From: HGM05232 sp036661515
GTDB taxonomy: Bacteria; Bacteroidota; Bacteroidia; Bacteroidales; Muribaculaceae
Assembly: GCA_036661515.1 (NCBI GenBank)
Contig: JAVWYO010000046.1
Coordinates: 1 to 14,578, forward strand
DNA length: 14,578 nt
Reading direction: 5' to 3'
Positions 5,459-14,578 of this stretch are shown one piece after another (within the stretch, counting starts at the first letter, position 1; the number at the start of each line of letters is the position of its first letter). The notes below the pieces were generated by a model, which saw only the letters and a program-made list of their open reading frames with translations, was not told the DNA's origin and ran no database searches. The position numbers were made by a program, and so were the translations under genes.

Positions 5459-8400
5459 ATGAAGCAGAAAATTATACTTATAACTAAATATAGAATCTCA
5501 TCACATATATTTGCGACATATATATTAGTTATGTCGTTCCTTTTATTTGGCTCTTTTCAAGGATTTGGACTTAGTGTCAAGACTTATACAAATGAATCGG
5601 CATTAAATTCTGGAAATTGGGTGAGAGTAAAAGTTACAGAGACTGGAATACATAAAATTACACAAGCCGACATATCTAAATGGGGATTCTCCGATATTCA
5701 GAAGATACGCATATTTGGATATGGTGGAAGCCCTGTTACAGAGATACTTGATAATACATACATTGACGATTTACCACAAGTTCCTGTGCTAAGAAATGGA
5801 AATCAGATACTTTTTTATGCTCAAAGTCATGAATCTTGGAACAGTTATACCTCTTATGGTATGTCATATAAGCAAGTTCAACACCCATATTCAGAGGCTG
5901 GATACTATTTCATAACAGACAAAGATGTGCCCGACTTGCTTGTAGAAAAAAGAAGTGGCGCAATAACGGGCAATGAAGTAACTACATTCACAGAACGGTT
6001 TTATTATGAAAAAGAACTATATTCTCCTGGACAGACGGGGCGTTACTTGCTTGGTGAAGACTTTAAATATAAAACATCTCAAAGTTTTAAATTTAGCCTC
6101 CCCGATTATGTTAATGGGACAAAAGTATATGTTCTTACGGCATTTGGCGCAAAAGTAATGAACGGAACAAGCCAATTATCGTTTCAACAAAATGGCACAA
6201 ATCTTCCTTATGACGTGAGAGATAAAATAGATGCCGTAACGTCACCTGCTTATGAACATGTAAAAGTAACAGAAACATGTAAATCATTTATTCCTACTAC
6301 TAAAGATATTACATACACCATAAATTATAAAAGTAATGGTACTCTATTTGTGTCACGCCTCGATTACATTACCATCAATTACACCCGAAGCCTAAAACTT
6401 GTAGAAAAAGCATTGCTATTTAGCACAGAATCGGCATCTAATGACCGCCATTTCTCAATAGCTGGGGCAAGTAGCAACACTTTGCTGTGGGACGTTACAA
6501 AGAATAATGCGCCTATTGGCATAACATTGACAATGAATGGCACAGTAGGAAAATTTGCACCAATAGATAGTAAAAAGCACGATTATGTAGCATTTGAACC
6601 AAGTGCAAGTTATAATTCTCCTACTTTTGTAGAGAACATCAGTAATCAGAATTTTCATGGCGTGGAAAACCCAAATATGGTGATTATAACACGCCAAGAA
6701 TTTAACAGCGAAGCTCAACGCATTGCCGAATTACATCGCACACAAGACAAAATGAAAGTGCTGGTTATTAATCAGCAAGATATATACAATGAGTTCTCTT
6801 CAGGAACACCTGATGCAATGGCTTATCGAAAACTAATGAAAATGTTTTGGGACCGTTGGAATGACAATAAAGAACTTGCAAAACCTGGATATTTATTACT
6901 CTTTGGACGTGGCTCTTACGACAACCGACAGATTACAGAGAAAGTGAAAGAATCAAAATACCCAAAAATACTTACTTGGCAGTCAGTCGTGGGTGATAAT
7001 GAAAATTCTTCGTATAATACCGATGATATATTTGGAATCCTTAGCGATGGTTCGGGCATAGCACTTCACTCTAATGTCTTAGACATTGCCATTGGACGAA
7101 TGCCTGTGAAAAGTGCCAGTGAAGCCAAAATTGCTGTCGATAAATTGTACAGATATGTCACAAAAAAGGACTTTGGTTCGTGGAAAAATAATATGCTAAT
7201 TGTCGCAGATGATGAAGATGGTGCCGAACACATGAAACAGTCAGAAAACTGCATAAGCCAAATGAAAAAATATGGGGGCAAGCAATATATTTACAATCAC
7301 ATATACACCGACGCGTTCACGGCTATAAGTGTAGGCGCTGGAAGAAATTATCCCGATGCTCGTACAAAGATGTTCCAAAAACTGCAAGAGGGTTGCCTGT
7401 GGGTTAACTTTATAGGTCATGCCAACCCCGTATCATGGACACATGATGGACTTCTAAATATCAACGACATCAATAATATGTATCTCAATCATTATCCGCT
7501 ATTTCTAACAGCTACTTGCGAATTTACTCGCTTCGATGCCGATGATGTATCGGGTGGTGAAATACTATTTTTAAATGGTAGAGGTGGAGCTATATCTCTT
7601 ATCTCAACTTCGCGCGTTGTTAATATCTCTGACAATGGCAATCTAAGTCATCAGATTGCATCGTTTGTATTCCGCAAAGATGATGATGGTAACTACCCTC
7701 GCACTGGAGATATACTCAAAAATGGCAAAAATGCTGTGAATAGTGGTGTCGATGGCGGCAATAGACTCCGATATTTCCTTATTGGAGACCCGGCTATGAG
7801 ACTATCATACCCTAAATATACAGTGAATCTTGAAACAATAAACGATGTCGCAATTAGTGAAGAAAACTGCCCCACAATTAAAGCGCGCGAAAATGTAACT
7901 ATTACAGGAAGTATTTACAATACATCTAATAAAAAAGCAACAGATTTTAATGGAATAATAGTACCCACTCTATATGATGCCGAAACTTCTGTTGAAACAA
8001 ATGGCTATGGAGATGGTGGCGTGAAATACGTGTTCCAAGACCGCTCTAACAAATTATATATAGGACAAGATTCTATTAAAAATGGCGAATTTAAGCTAAA
8101 CATATCAATGCCTACGGAGATACAAAATAATTATAGCACTGCAATGTTTAATTTTTATGCTCACGATGCTGATAGTATCGAAGCAAACGGAGCAAACGAG
8201 AACCTATATGTATATGGCTACGACGAAAGTGCTAAACCCGACACCGAAGGCCCTGAAATAAAATATGTGGTGCTAAACTCTCCATCATTTAAGAGTGGCG
8301 ACACGGTTAATGAATCACCTATGCTAACGGCTGCTTTTAGTGATAAATCGGGGATAAATGTATCCACAAGTGGCATAGGACATCAGATGTCGTTACTAAT

Positions 8401-8905
8401 AGACAATAGCGAAAACCGTACCGACGCAGTACAATATTACACACCTGCTATCGGTGAGGGGAATGGTGGAGTAGTTAACTATCCGCTATCAGCACTTAGT
8501 GCAGGAAATCACACATTGCGATTTAAAGTGTGGGATATTGCTAATAATTCATCGGAACAGACAATAGAATTTAATGTAAATCCTGGAATGAAGCCTGAGA
8601 TTTATGAAGTATACACTACTTCAAATCCTGCAAAAGTTCAAGCTGACTTCTATTTAAAACACAATCGCCCAGATGCTCTAATTACGGTTACAATCGATGT
8701 ATATGATTTATCGGGTAAAGAGGTGTGGAGCCACACAGAAACGGGGAAGAGCGATTTTTATACATCGTTCCCTATAACTTGGAATTTGAAAGATAATGCA
8801 GGACGACGTGTCAATAGAGGGATATATGTTTATCGTGCTGGAATATCCACCGACGGCATTCAAGAAGCAACCAAAGCTAAAAAAATTGCAGTTGCCTCTG
8901 AATAG
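5459..8905 (+). CDS. porU: PorU, type IX secretion system C25-family sortase
   Basis: A 1148-residue outer-membrane-associated protease-fold protein. In the type IX system PorU removes the C-terminal signal domain of exported cargo and attaches the cargo to surface lipopolysaccharide. An export signal spans residues 1 to about 38. A large beta-rich N-terminal region (about 40-390) follows, then the gingipain-like C25 domain (about 400-785). The catalytic histidine is in NFIGHANP (H654) and the cysteine in LTATCEFTRFD (C687), 33 residues apart, the same spacing I recall for H657/C690 of Porphyromonas gingivalis PorU. YFLIGDPAMRL (772-782) closes the domain. Ig-like segments follow, then a FlgD-like end (TWNLKDNAGRRVNRGIYVYR) similar to cargo C-terminal domains. 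The ATG at 5459 is preferred to an in-frame TTG at 5453. porV, often its neighbour, is absent; aroB converges 30 bases beyond the stop. Confidence 0.93.
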   Translation: MKQKIILITKYRISSHIFATYILVMSFLLFGSFQGFGLSVKTYTNESALNSGNWVRVKVTETGIHKITQADISKWGFSDIQKIRIFGYGGSPVTEILDNTYIDDLPQVPVLRNGNQILFYAQSHESWNSYTSYGMSYKQVQHPYSEAGYYFITDKDVPDLLVEKRSGAITGNEVTTFTERFYYEKELYSPGQTGRYLLGEDFKYKTSQSFKFSLPDYVNGTKVYVLTAFGAKVMNGTSQLSFQQNGTNLPYDVRDKIDAVTSPAYEHVKVTETCKSFIPTTKDITYTINYKSNGTLFVSRLDYITINYTRSLKLVEKALLFSTESASNDRHFSIAGASSNTLLWDVTKNNAPIGITLTMNGTVGKFAPIDSKKHDYVAFEPSASYNSPTFVENISNQNFHGVENPNMVIITRQEFNSEAQRIAELHRTQDKMKVLVINQQDIYNEFSSGTPDAMAYRKLMKMFWDRWNDNKELAKPGYLLLFGRGSYDNRQITEKVKESKYPKILTWQSVVGDNENSSYNTDDIFGILSDGSGIALHSNVLDIAIGRMPVKSASEAKIAVDKLYRYVTKKDFGSWKNNMLIVADDEDGAEHMKQSENCISQMKKYGGKQYIYNHIYTDAFTAISVGAGRNYPDARTKMFQKLQEGCLWVNFIGHANPVSWTHDGLLNINDINNMYLNHYPLFLTATCEFTRFDADDVSGGEILFLNGRGGAISLISTSRVVNISDNGNLSHQIASFVFRKDDDGNYPRTGDILKNGKNAVNSGVDGGNRLRYFLIGDPAMRLSYPKYTVNLETINDVAISEENCPTIKARENVTITGSIYNTSNKKATDFNGIIVPTLYDAETSVETNGYGDGGVKYVFQDRSNKLYIGQDSIKNGEFKLNISMPTEIQNNYSTAMFNFYAHDADSIEANGANENLYVYGYDESAKPDTEGPEIKYVVLNSPSFKSGDTVNESPMLTAAFSDKSGINVSTSGIGHQMSLLIDNSENRTDAVQYYTPAIGEGNGGVVNYPLSALSAGNHTLRFKVWDIANNSSEQTIEFNVNPGMKPEIYEVYTTSNPAKVQADFYLKHNRPDALITVTIDVYDLSGKEVWSHTETGKSDFYTSFPITWNLKDNAGRRVNRGIYVYRAGISTDGIQEATKAKKIAVASE

Positions 8906-8935
8906 TTATTTGACCCAAGTTTTTAAGAAGTGGTT

Positions 8936-9997
8936 TTAAATGTGCATCAAGTCGCGATAAATGTCTAATGCCGATTTTACATTCTCTGCATCAACAATGC
9001 AGTCGATTTTTATGTCCCCTATTTCCTTTAGTAATGTAAAATTCATCTCGCCATTGTTGCTCTTCTTATCATGACTCATATAATTTAGCAACGCTGGATA
9101 ATCGTCACATGTGACATGAAATGCTCCATAATTTTCATAAACAAATGTGGCAAAACGTTGAAGTTGCTGGCTGTCAAATCCAAGCTCTATATGCGATATT
9201 ATAAGTTCTACGACAAGCCCCCAGGCTACTGCATATCCGTGAGGAATTGGCTCATGATTGCTCATTGCAAAACTTTCAAAAGCGTGCCCAACGGTGTGTC
9301 CAAGATTCAAAGCTCGGCGTATCCCTTTTTCAAAAGGGTCTTCTTCAACAACTCGTTTTTTTACTTCAACCGATTCTTCAAGAAGTGAGAGGAGATGCTC
9401 GGCACACGCGTGTTCAAAATCATAATCTAATAATTTTTCGTATGATTTCGCATTGCTTATCAACCCATGTTTAAGCATCTCGGCATATCCCGATTTTAAT
9501 TCTTCGATATGCAATGTCTTGAAAAATAGAGTAGAAATAATAACCGCCGACGCTTCATTGAATGCTCCTATTTCATTTTTCAGTCCATTGAAATTAATAC
9601 CAGTTTTCCCACCTATTGCCGCATCTACGGCACAAAGCAAAGTCGTTGGAATATTTATAAAGCGTATTCCTCGCTTAAATGTTGAGGCAGCAAATCCACC
9701 CAAATCGGTCACTACACCACCACCAAGATTTATTAGTAGTGCTTTACGTGTAGCGCCACAATCGTCTAATTGCTTCCAAACAGCCGTTAACGACTCCAGA
9801 TTTTTATTTAAATCGCCCGATTTTATTACTATCTGCGTAGCATTAGCCACATGAGCATTTTCACTAAGCAGAGGAAGAACAAATTGATGCGTATTTACAT
9901 CGGTAAGAATGATGAGCTTTGTATATTGTATTTCAGCGAGTAAAGCGTCGAGTGATGCACTTATCTCATTTGAAAATATAATTTTTTGATGTTCCAT
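8936..9997 (-). CDS. aroB: 3-dehydroquinate synthase
   Basis: A 353-residue cytosolic enzyme that converts DAHP to 3-dehydroquinate, the second step of the shikimate pathway to aromatic amino acids and chorismate. The NAD-binding loop is LINLGGGVVTDLGGF (88-102). IPTTLLCAVDAAIGGKTGIN (116-135) is the substrate-binding stretch. The zinc ligands are predicted as E173 in YAEMLKHG, H234 in NLGHTVGHAFE and H253 in IPHG. KK in MSHDKKSN near the end is also typical. Length is normal and no key residue is missing. It is last in a minus-strand run behind the HAD gene (11-base gap), so it is probably transcribed with that gene and the AsmA-like gene. No strong terminator is visible in the 30-base gap to porU. 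Confidence 0.96.
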   Translation of the reverse strand: MEHQKIIFSNEISASLDALLAEIQYTKLIILTDVNTHQFVLPLLSENAHVANATQIVIKSGDLNKNLESLTAVWKQLDDCGATRKALLINLGGGVVTDLGGFAASTFKRGIRFINIPTTLLCAVDAAIGGKTGINFNGLKNEIGAFNEASAVIISTLFFKTLHIEELKSGYAEMLKHGLISNAKSYEKLLDYDFEHACAEHLLSLLEESVEVKKRVVEEDPFEKGIRRALNLGHTVGHAFESFAMSNHEPIPHGYAVAWGLVVELIISHIELGFDSQQLQRFATFVYENYGAFHVTCDDYPALLNYMSHDKKSNNGEMNFTLLKEIGDIKIDCIVDAENVKSALDIYRDLMHI

Positions 9998-10008
9998 AAC
10001 TTTATTCG

Positions 10009-10767
10009 TTAATTATAATCGTTTAAAAACAGCTTCTTAAAGCAACCTATTAGTTCAGGTAGCGCATTAGCAAACTCTGTCATTGAAGAAAACACTATGT
10101 CGGCTCCACTATCCCACATTTCATTAATAGGAATAGGACCTGTCGTTATTCCTATGGTGAAGCAACCCGAAGAATGCCCAGCCGCAACACCAAGCGGTGC
10201 GTTTTCAATAACAATAGATTGATTAGGCAAAGAGTGTGCCAATTCCATTCCCTTTAAATATGGCTCTGGATTTGGCTTGCCATGCGTCACATCGTGTGCC
10301 GTAATGCGGTGAGCAGGTTGAAATATATTAGGATAATCAATGTCAAGACGATTAAGCAACGAATTTTGCCCCGAACCCGTGACAAGAATTGGCGTAATAT
10401 CATTCTCTTTTAATGTGCGTAGCATACGGTCGGCATCGGGCATAAGTACAGGTTCTCCAAGTTCAATAAAATATTGTGCTTTCTTCTTATATAAATCTTT
10501 GGCTTGTTCCTCAGTTGCATTTTTCCCATAAGCACGTTGAAAAAGTATATTTATGGTGGCAACTCCTGTCATTCCTTCATAACAATAAAATTCATTCCGC
10601 TCACAATCAATACCCATTTCTGTAGCCATGCGAAACCATGCCGCTGTATGGTTTTTCATAGAGTCATAGAGCACTCCGTCCATATCAATAAGTGCAGTTG
10701 TGAGTTGTATTTTACTAAAATTATTCTTTTGAAGATATGCCGTTACTGCCTGCTTTATATCGACCAT
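10009..10767 (-). CDS. HAD-superfamily phosphatase, beta-phosphoglucomutase-like subgroup
   Basis: A 252-residue cytosolic haloacid-dehalogenase-like hydrolase, probably a phosphatase or phosphosugar mutase relative. Motif I is LIDMDGVLYDS with nucleophile D28 and acid/base D30. The helical cap (about 35-105) follows. Motif II is ILVTGSG (T130), motif III HGKPNPEPY (K164) and motif IV VIENAPLGVAAG. In motif IV the common ED pair is EN (E188, N189); an ENAPLGV form is, as I recall, normal in a Bacteroidetes subgroup, so activity is not ruled out. Substrate cannot be read from sequence. It sits 31 bases after the AsmA-like gene and 11 before aroB, which implies co-transcription but not a shared pathway. 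Confidence 0.88.
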   Translation of the reverse strand: MVDIKQAVTAYLQKNNFSKIQLTTALIDMDGVLYDSMKNHTAAWFRMATEMGIDCERNEFYCYEGMTGVATINILFQRAYGKNATEEQAKDLYKKKAQYFIELGEPVLMPDADRMLRTLKENDITPILVTGSGQNSLLNRLDIDYPNIFQPAHRITAHDVTHGKPNPEPYLKGMELAHSLPNQSIVIENAPLGVAAGHSSGCFTIGITTGPIPINEMWDSGADIVFSSMTEFANALPELIGCFKKLFLNDYN

Positions 10768-10798
10768 TGTTTATGTCTGTTTTTTTATGAGAAATCAA

Positions 10799-13700
10799 TT
10801 ATTTTTGGCGACGCTCAATCCACGCAACATCTTCTCTTTTCATATCCTTTCGGCGTTTGCGCTCCTTTTCTTGCTTTTTCTCCTGTTTCTTTCGTAGCTT
10901 TTCAGCTTTTTTATCTGCCTTTTCTTTAGCTTTAAGCTGTTCGGGGGTCAATACTACTGGTGGACGCTCTATTAAACCGTTATCCATCATAGCAAGACTA
11001 TCAGCGTGAGTAAGTGTGTCATTATCTTCAAGCACCTTATGAACATTCTTTGCGTCCTTAACATTTAGTGTCGATGTTAACGCTGCATTTGCTCCACGCT
11101 GGAATGTACTACGAATTTGCTCACGCAAATTTATACGAGTGGTATCAACAATTTTTCCCAATTCCGACACGTGATTTTCTTTAAATTTAGCTCCGCCAAA
11201 ACGGAATTTCATCTTATCATTAGCATTCCCTGTTATGTTTATACCAAATTTAAACGGAATAGGTGACTTTAATACCGATATATGATATTTTAAATTCAAA
11301 GCCATGTCATTGTGTCCCATAATTCCAAACCGATATCTATCGAGATCAAACATAAAAGGGAAAAGTTCGAGTTGTGAGTCGTGGATAAGAAGTTCAACAG
11401 TCATATTATCAATATAATTGCGCTGTTTGTTCTTGAATAACATCATCTTTGAGAGCTTTGCAAAGACTTCGGAATCAAATAGCACAAGGCTATCACCATG
11501 CAATTTTACCGCAGCTTTAAACGTTGGTAATAAAATATTCATTGCCGAATCAACTTCGGTGGTAGCTGCAATATCTGCATCGATAATTCCGTCCATACTT
11601 TGAAGTAGTGGCATGATAGTATCTATTGCAGGAATCATCGTCAAGAAACGTTTAACTAAAATATCTTTTAATCCAAGGTCGAAGGCAAATTTAATTTTAT
11701 GCTTGGTTGGGGCTACATATAAAGCATTAAATCTCATATCACCCATATCGCTTTTAGCTGCCATATCGTTAAACTGCAACACGCCATCATGCACTTGAAT
11801 ACACCCAGTTGCATCATTAACAACCATATCAGCATATATCGCATATTTACTAAATATATCTATATCGGCATCAATATTACCTGGTACTACTATTGCCGTC
11901 AACGTTGTATCGGCATTAGCATTTGCTGCAAGAAGTTCAAGCTCCTCTTCACTTTCACTTGTCCCAAGTTTATAACGCGCTGCAATATTGTCGGCATAGG
12001 CGGCTCCAGAAAACGCTGCTTTTATGAGTTCATTTACATCAAGAGTATCCGAATTAATGGAAAAATGCACCGAAAGGGGCTTCCTATTACGTCCCAAAAG
12101 TGCCGTCCGAATATTACGCACTCCACCTTTCACTTCAAAAATGCTTTGCCCTGTCTTATAGTGCATGTGATTAACTATGAAACTATCTGCGCTAAAGTCA
12201 AAGTCAATATCGCTAAGTGTATTACGCAATGGGAAAAATGGAGTAAATAAACGTCCTCGTTTTGCTTTTATAGAGCCTTTCATCTGCCATTTACGAAGTA
12301 ATTCTTTAAACTTACTATCAACCGAAAAATCAATTATCTCGTCACTATCTTTCATAGCCTTTACCCTACGTTTGCGCGCAAGCACCATTATAGAATCTCT
12401 ACTTAATGTTGGATATATCTTAGATAGCGAATCTATTCGAGCATTAATACGTTTATTTATGCGTGAGAAATTTGCATCTACAGCTCGTGGATTTGTTTCA
12501 AGTTTTATGTCACCTTCTTTAAGGCTCATTCTTGTGGTACTATTTCCATAACTTGCTTGCGAGGCACTAATTTCAAGCCCTATATGTGGCAATCTTTTAT
12601 TATTTATAGACCTTCTGATATTCGAACTGCAAATAAGATCATGTAATCTTATTATAGATGAATCGGTGGTATCTATGACTTTTACTCGCTGCGCTTTTAG
12701 TGAAACGCCAAGAGGGATAATCTTTGTCGTATCAAGCATTTCGGTTGGCTTACACACTATGCCTCCCGATAATTTACCATTCCTCAGACATACGTCCATT
12801 CCAGGTGAAACCATAGAAAGTGTATCAATAGTGGCCGAAGCCATAGTGACACCTTTAATCCGTCGTCCTCCACCAGTAACGGCTGTACTACTTGCACCAA
12901 AAGTCAAATTTGCTCGCCGAGCATACACATTAAGAGCCTGCGCAGGGTTATGAAAGAAGAAGTTACTCAAATCTACATTTCCATCTATTTTCATTCGATG
13001 AAATGATTTCTTGTTCATATCATTCTTTCGCGCATCAATCTTTGCATCAGCCTCAAGATTACCACGCACCGAGAAACTCAAAGGTATTTTAAATATCTTA
13101 ATCGCTTTACTTATATCAACAGAGCCTTTTACCTCTCCTATCACATGAGCATTCGATATTAGATTGCTTACTTTTCCTTTTATATCTATATCGATGGCTT
13201 TACCATCAAGGGCAAGATTATTAATAGTAACAATTGAAGAGTCAAGCGCAGCTCCATTCAATCTAACATTTGCATCTATAGTAAAACGATTTATTCTATT
13301 GCCATCTGCCATCTGCACATAGCTATTAGGCACAATAAAATCAAGATTTATTGAAGGCAAATCGCTCCCCGCAAGATTATAAGGCTTAGTTAAAGATAGT
13401 TTCATTGACGCATTTAAGTCTGTACTAACACCCTTAATAAATTTCAAATATTCAGCAGGAATTAACGGCATTATCGATGACATCTTTATAGGACCCATAG
13501 ACATATTTAACTTGCTAACTAAAGGCTTAGAGTCGAGGTTCATAGCAAGATTACAAGTTACAGGAAAGTCAAGCAAAGTCATCTTCCAATCATTAAGAGA
13601 TATATCCAATGGCTTTTTATAATTCCAATCAATAATCCCATTTATTTTGAAAGGGAAATCGGCAAGAACAGGTTGCCCAGCAAGCGTTACACTCGTTTTG

Positions 13701-14359
13701 CCATCAAAGAGCATTTGAAATTTTTTAGTCTCAGTTTCTGTGACTTGTGCTGCTGCAATATGCAAACTAACAGCCATAGAATCCTGTGCACTAAAGTAAT
13801 TTATACTACGACAATTAGCCATTTCAAACGAATTTAACGAAAGGTCAGGTATCGTTAATGGCACACTATCAGAAGTAGAAGAGGGAGGAACAATATTATA
13901 ATTAGCAACCGTTTTAGAATATGCCACCAAATTTATCTTAGGACTATCAAGCATTAAATCCTGCAAAGCAATCTTGCCCAATGGCAATTTTAACAAATTA
14001 ATCCCTGCATGAAATCCTCGAACCTCAAGAAGAGTATCTGCATACACTGGAAGAGTTGCCTTTTGAGCCGCCGTAAGACTCTTTAGTCCCTTAGACACCA
14101 CCGTCAAACCATCAATATCAATTGTAGCATAAGGAAATGTTTTCCACACAGTTAGTTCAGCCTTTTCTATTTTTACATTAGCATCAAGATACTCATTAGC
14201 ATATTTTTCCGCCAAAGGAGTTAATTGTGACGGACTTAATATCCATACAATAGCAACGAGGAAAATTATAATTAAAGAAATAATTGACACAAGTGTCCAC
14301 ATTGACACTTTCAATATTGTTTTTAATCGGCGATACTTCTTGCTCATTGTGAAATTCAT
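10799..14359 (-). CDS. AsmA-like (AsmA/TamB superfamily) envelope protein
   Basis: A 1186-residue protein with a short basic N-terminus, one membrane segment at about residues 19-41 and a long periplasmic remainder. After the anchor comes an AsmA-type opening (LTPLAEKYANEYLDANVKIE... and TFPYATIDIDGLTV). A long series of beta-strand-like segments rich in alternating hydrophobic residues follows, consistent with the groove-forming repeats of AsmA, TamB and YhdP proteins. Those proteins are linked to lipid transport and outer-membrane assembly, so an envelope role is likely but unproven here. The last 45 residues are strongly basic with many Lys/Arg/Glu (KKAEKLRKKQEKKQEKER), which may form a charged helix. 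The first ATG (14359) lies 15 bases after a TAnnTTTG box; ATG 14347 is an alternative. It heads the apparent operon with the HAD gene and aroB and is divergent from tRNA-Asp. Confidence 0.88.
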   Translation of the reverse strand: MNFTMSKKYRRLKTILKVSMWTLVSIISLIIIFLVAIVWILSPSQLTPLAEKYANEYLDANVKIEKAELTVWKTFPYATIDIDGLTVVSKGLKSLTAAQKATLPVYADTLLEVRGFHAGINLLKLPLGKIALQDLMLDSPKINLVAYSKTVANYNIVPPSSTSDSVPLTIPDLSLNSFEMANCRSINYFSAQDSMAVSLHIAAAQVTETETKKFQMLFDGKTSVTLAGQPVLADFPFKINGIIDWNYKKPLDISLNDWKMTLLDFPVTCNLAMNLDSKPLVSKLNMSMGPIKMSSIMPLIPAEYLKFIKGVSTDLNASMKLSLTKPYNLAGSDLPSINLDFIVPNSYVQMADGNRINRFTIDANVRLNGAALDSSIVTINNLALDGKAIDIDIKGKVSNLISNAHVIGEVKGSVDISKAIKIFKIPLSFSVRGNLEADAKIDARKNDMNKKSFHRMKIDGNVDLSNFFFHNPAQALNVYARRANLTFGASSTAVTGGGRRIKGVTMASATIDTLSMVSPGMDVCLRNGKLSGGIVCKPTEMLDTTKIIPLGVSLKAQRVKVIDTTDSSIIRLHDLICSSNIRRSINNKRLPHIGLEISASQASYGNSTTRMSLKEGDIKLETNPRAVDANFSRINKRINARIDSLSKIYPTLSRDSIMVLARKRRVKAMKDSDEIIDFSVDSKFKELLRKWQMKGSIKAKRGRLFTPFFPLRNTLSDIDFDFSADSFIVNHMHYKTGQSIFEVKGGVRNIRTALLGRNRKPLSVHFSINSDTLDVNELIKAAFSGAAYADNIAARYKLGTSESEEELELLAANANADTTLTAIVVPGNIDADIDIFSKYAIYADMVVNDATGCIQVHDGVLQFNDMAAKSDMGDMRFNALYVAPTKHKIKFAFDLGLKDILVKRFLTMIPAIDTIMPLLQSMDGIIDADIAATTEVDSAMNILLPTFKAAVKLHGDSLVLFDSEVFAKLSKMMLFKNKQRNYIDNMTVELLIHDSQLELFPFMFDLDRYRFGIMGHNDMALNLKYHISVLKSPIPFKFGINITGNANDKMKFRFGGAKFKENHVSELGKIVDTTRINLREQIRSTFQRGANAALTSTLNVKDAKNVHKVLEDNDTLTHADSLAMMDNGLIERPPVVLTPEQLKAKEKADKKAEKLRKKQEKKQEKERKRRKDMKREDVAWIERRQK

Positions 14360-14374
14360 TTATTCGTAATTTTA

Positions 14375-14382
14375 CAAAGATA
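14375..14382 (-). promoter_or_regulatory. -7 box of the AsmA-HAD-aroB operon
   Basis: On the minus strand TATCTTTG matches TAnnTTTG exactly and ends 15 bases before the ATG at 14359, implying a leader near 10 bases. No well-spaced -33 box is evident. It is the only exact box I see upstream of this three-gene run. Confidence 0.5.
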
Positions 14383-14458
14383 AAGAAAATGAAACACAAT
14401 ATAAAGTAAATTTACACGAAAAAAAATTCATAATTTAAGCGAAACCACTCCAAGCCTA

Positions 14459-14489
14459 TTGCATGTTTCAAAATATAGACGTATCTTTG
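14459..14489 (+). promoter_or_regulatory. Promoter of tRNA-Asp
   Basis: TTG (14459-14461) and TATCTTTG (14482-14489) are separated by 20 bases, a good -33/-7 match. The -7 box ends 18 bases before the mature tRNA 5' end. Confidence 0.6.
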
Positions 14490-14507
14490 CCAACGCTAAG
14501 GAAAAAT

Positions 14508-14578
14508 GGTGCGGTAGTTCAGTTGGTTAGAATACCTGCCTGTCACGCAGGGGGTCACGGGTTCGAGTCCCGTCCGCA
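14508..14578 (+). tRNA. tRNA-Asp(GTC), 3' end cut by the window
   Basis: The acceptor strand GGTGCGG (14508-14514) pairs with the visible CCGCA at the window end, which needs two further C residues. The D arm is GTTC/GAAT, with a terminal G-T pair. The anticodon arm is CCTGC-CTGTCAC-GCAGG with anticodon GTC, which reads aspartate codons. The T arm is ACGGG-TTCGAGT-CCCGT. All stems close, so the gene appears functional. The last bases, the discriminator and any encoded CCA lie outside. Confidence 0.96.

Noticed and set aside
8906..8935. Terminator between the convergent porU and aroB genes
   Set aside because: No stem longer than about four pairs is visible in the 30 bases.
10504..10929. Plus-strand open frame of 141 codons across the HAD/AsmA junction
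   Set aside because: It is rich in Cys, His and Phe from reversed coding sequence and overlaps conserved HAD motif I.

Overview
The window looks like a piece of a Bacteroidales chromosome. It is A+T-rich, carries a PorU-type sortase of the type IX secretion system, a family 31 glycoside hydrolase and a large AsmA-like protein, and shows TAnnTTTG -7 promoter boxes rather than sigma70-type ones upstream of several genes. The family or genus cannot be told from this stretch alone.

Layout. Positions 1-197 hold a short reading frame that runs off the left edge on the minus strand, with two perfect small hairpins inside it, and then the promoter of the next gene. Positions 198-1921 hold a compact type II restriction-modification pair: a beta-class DNA methyltransferase (+) and a small MjaI-like restriction endonuclease (-), tail to tail, with both stop codons inside one AT-only inverted repeat. 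The endonuclease lies just downstream of, and on the same strand as, an exported GH31 alpha-glucosidase-like enzyme (1989-4454, -). A divergent promoter region (4455-4631) separates that gene from a membrane-anchored GH25 lysozyme-like protein (4632-5342, +), which is followed by porU (5459-8905, +). Converging on porU is an apparent three-gene minus-strand operon read in the order AsmA-like protein (14359-10799), HAD phosphatase (10767-10009) and aroB (9997-8936). The window ends in a tRNA-Asp(GTC) gene (+) cut by the right edge, with its own promoter box.

How the parts fit. Most of the content is envelope and housekeeping: polysaccharide breakdown, cell-wall cleavage, type IX surface protein attachment, an inner-membrane/periplasmic AsmA protein and shikimate synthesis. 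The accessory item is the restriction-modification pair. Its families, as I recognise them, point to the target CTAG. Scanned by eye twice, CTAG occurs only three times in the whole 14.6 kb, and all three copies are inside the methyltransferase gene (411, 657, 1140). The other 13.4 kb has none, although CTAA, CTAT and CTAC are each common. This combination of a predicted CTAG system in CTAG-free surroundings with a CTAG-containing methylase gene is the most notable signal here. I see no CRISPR array, insertion sequence, rRNA or defence island beyond this pair.
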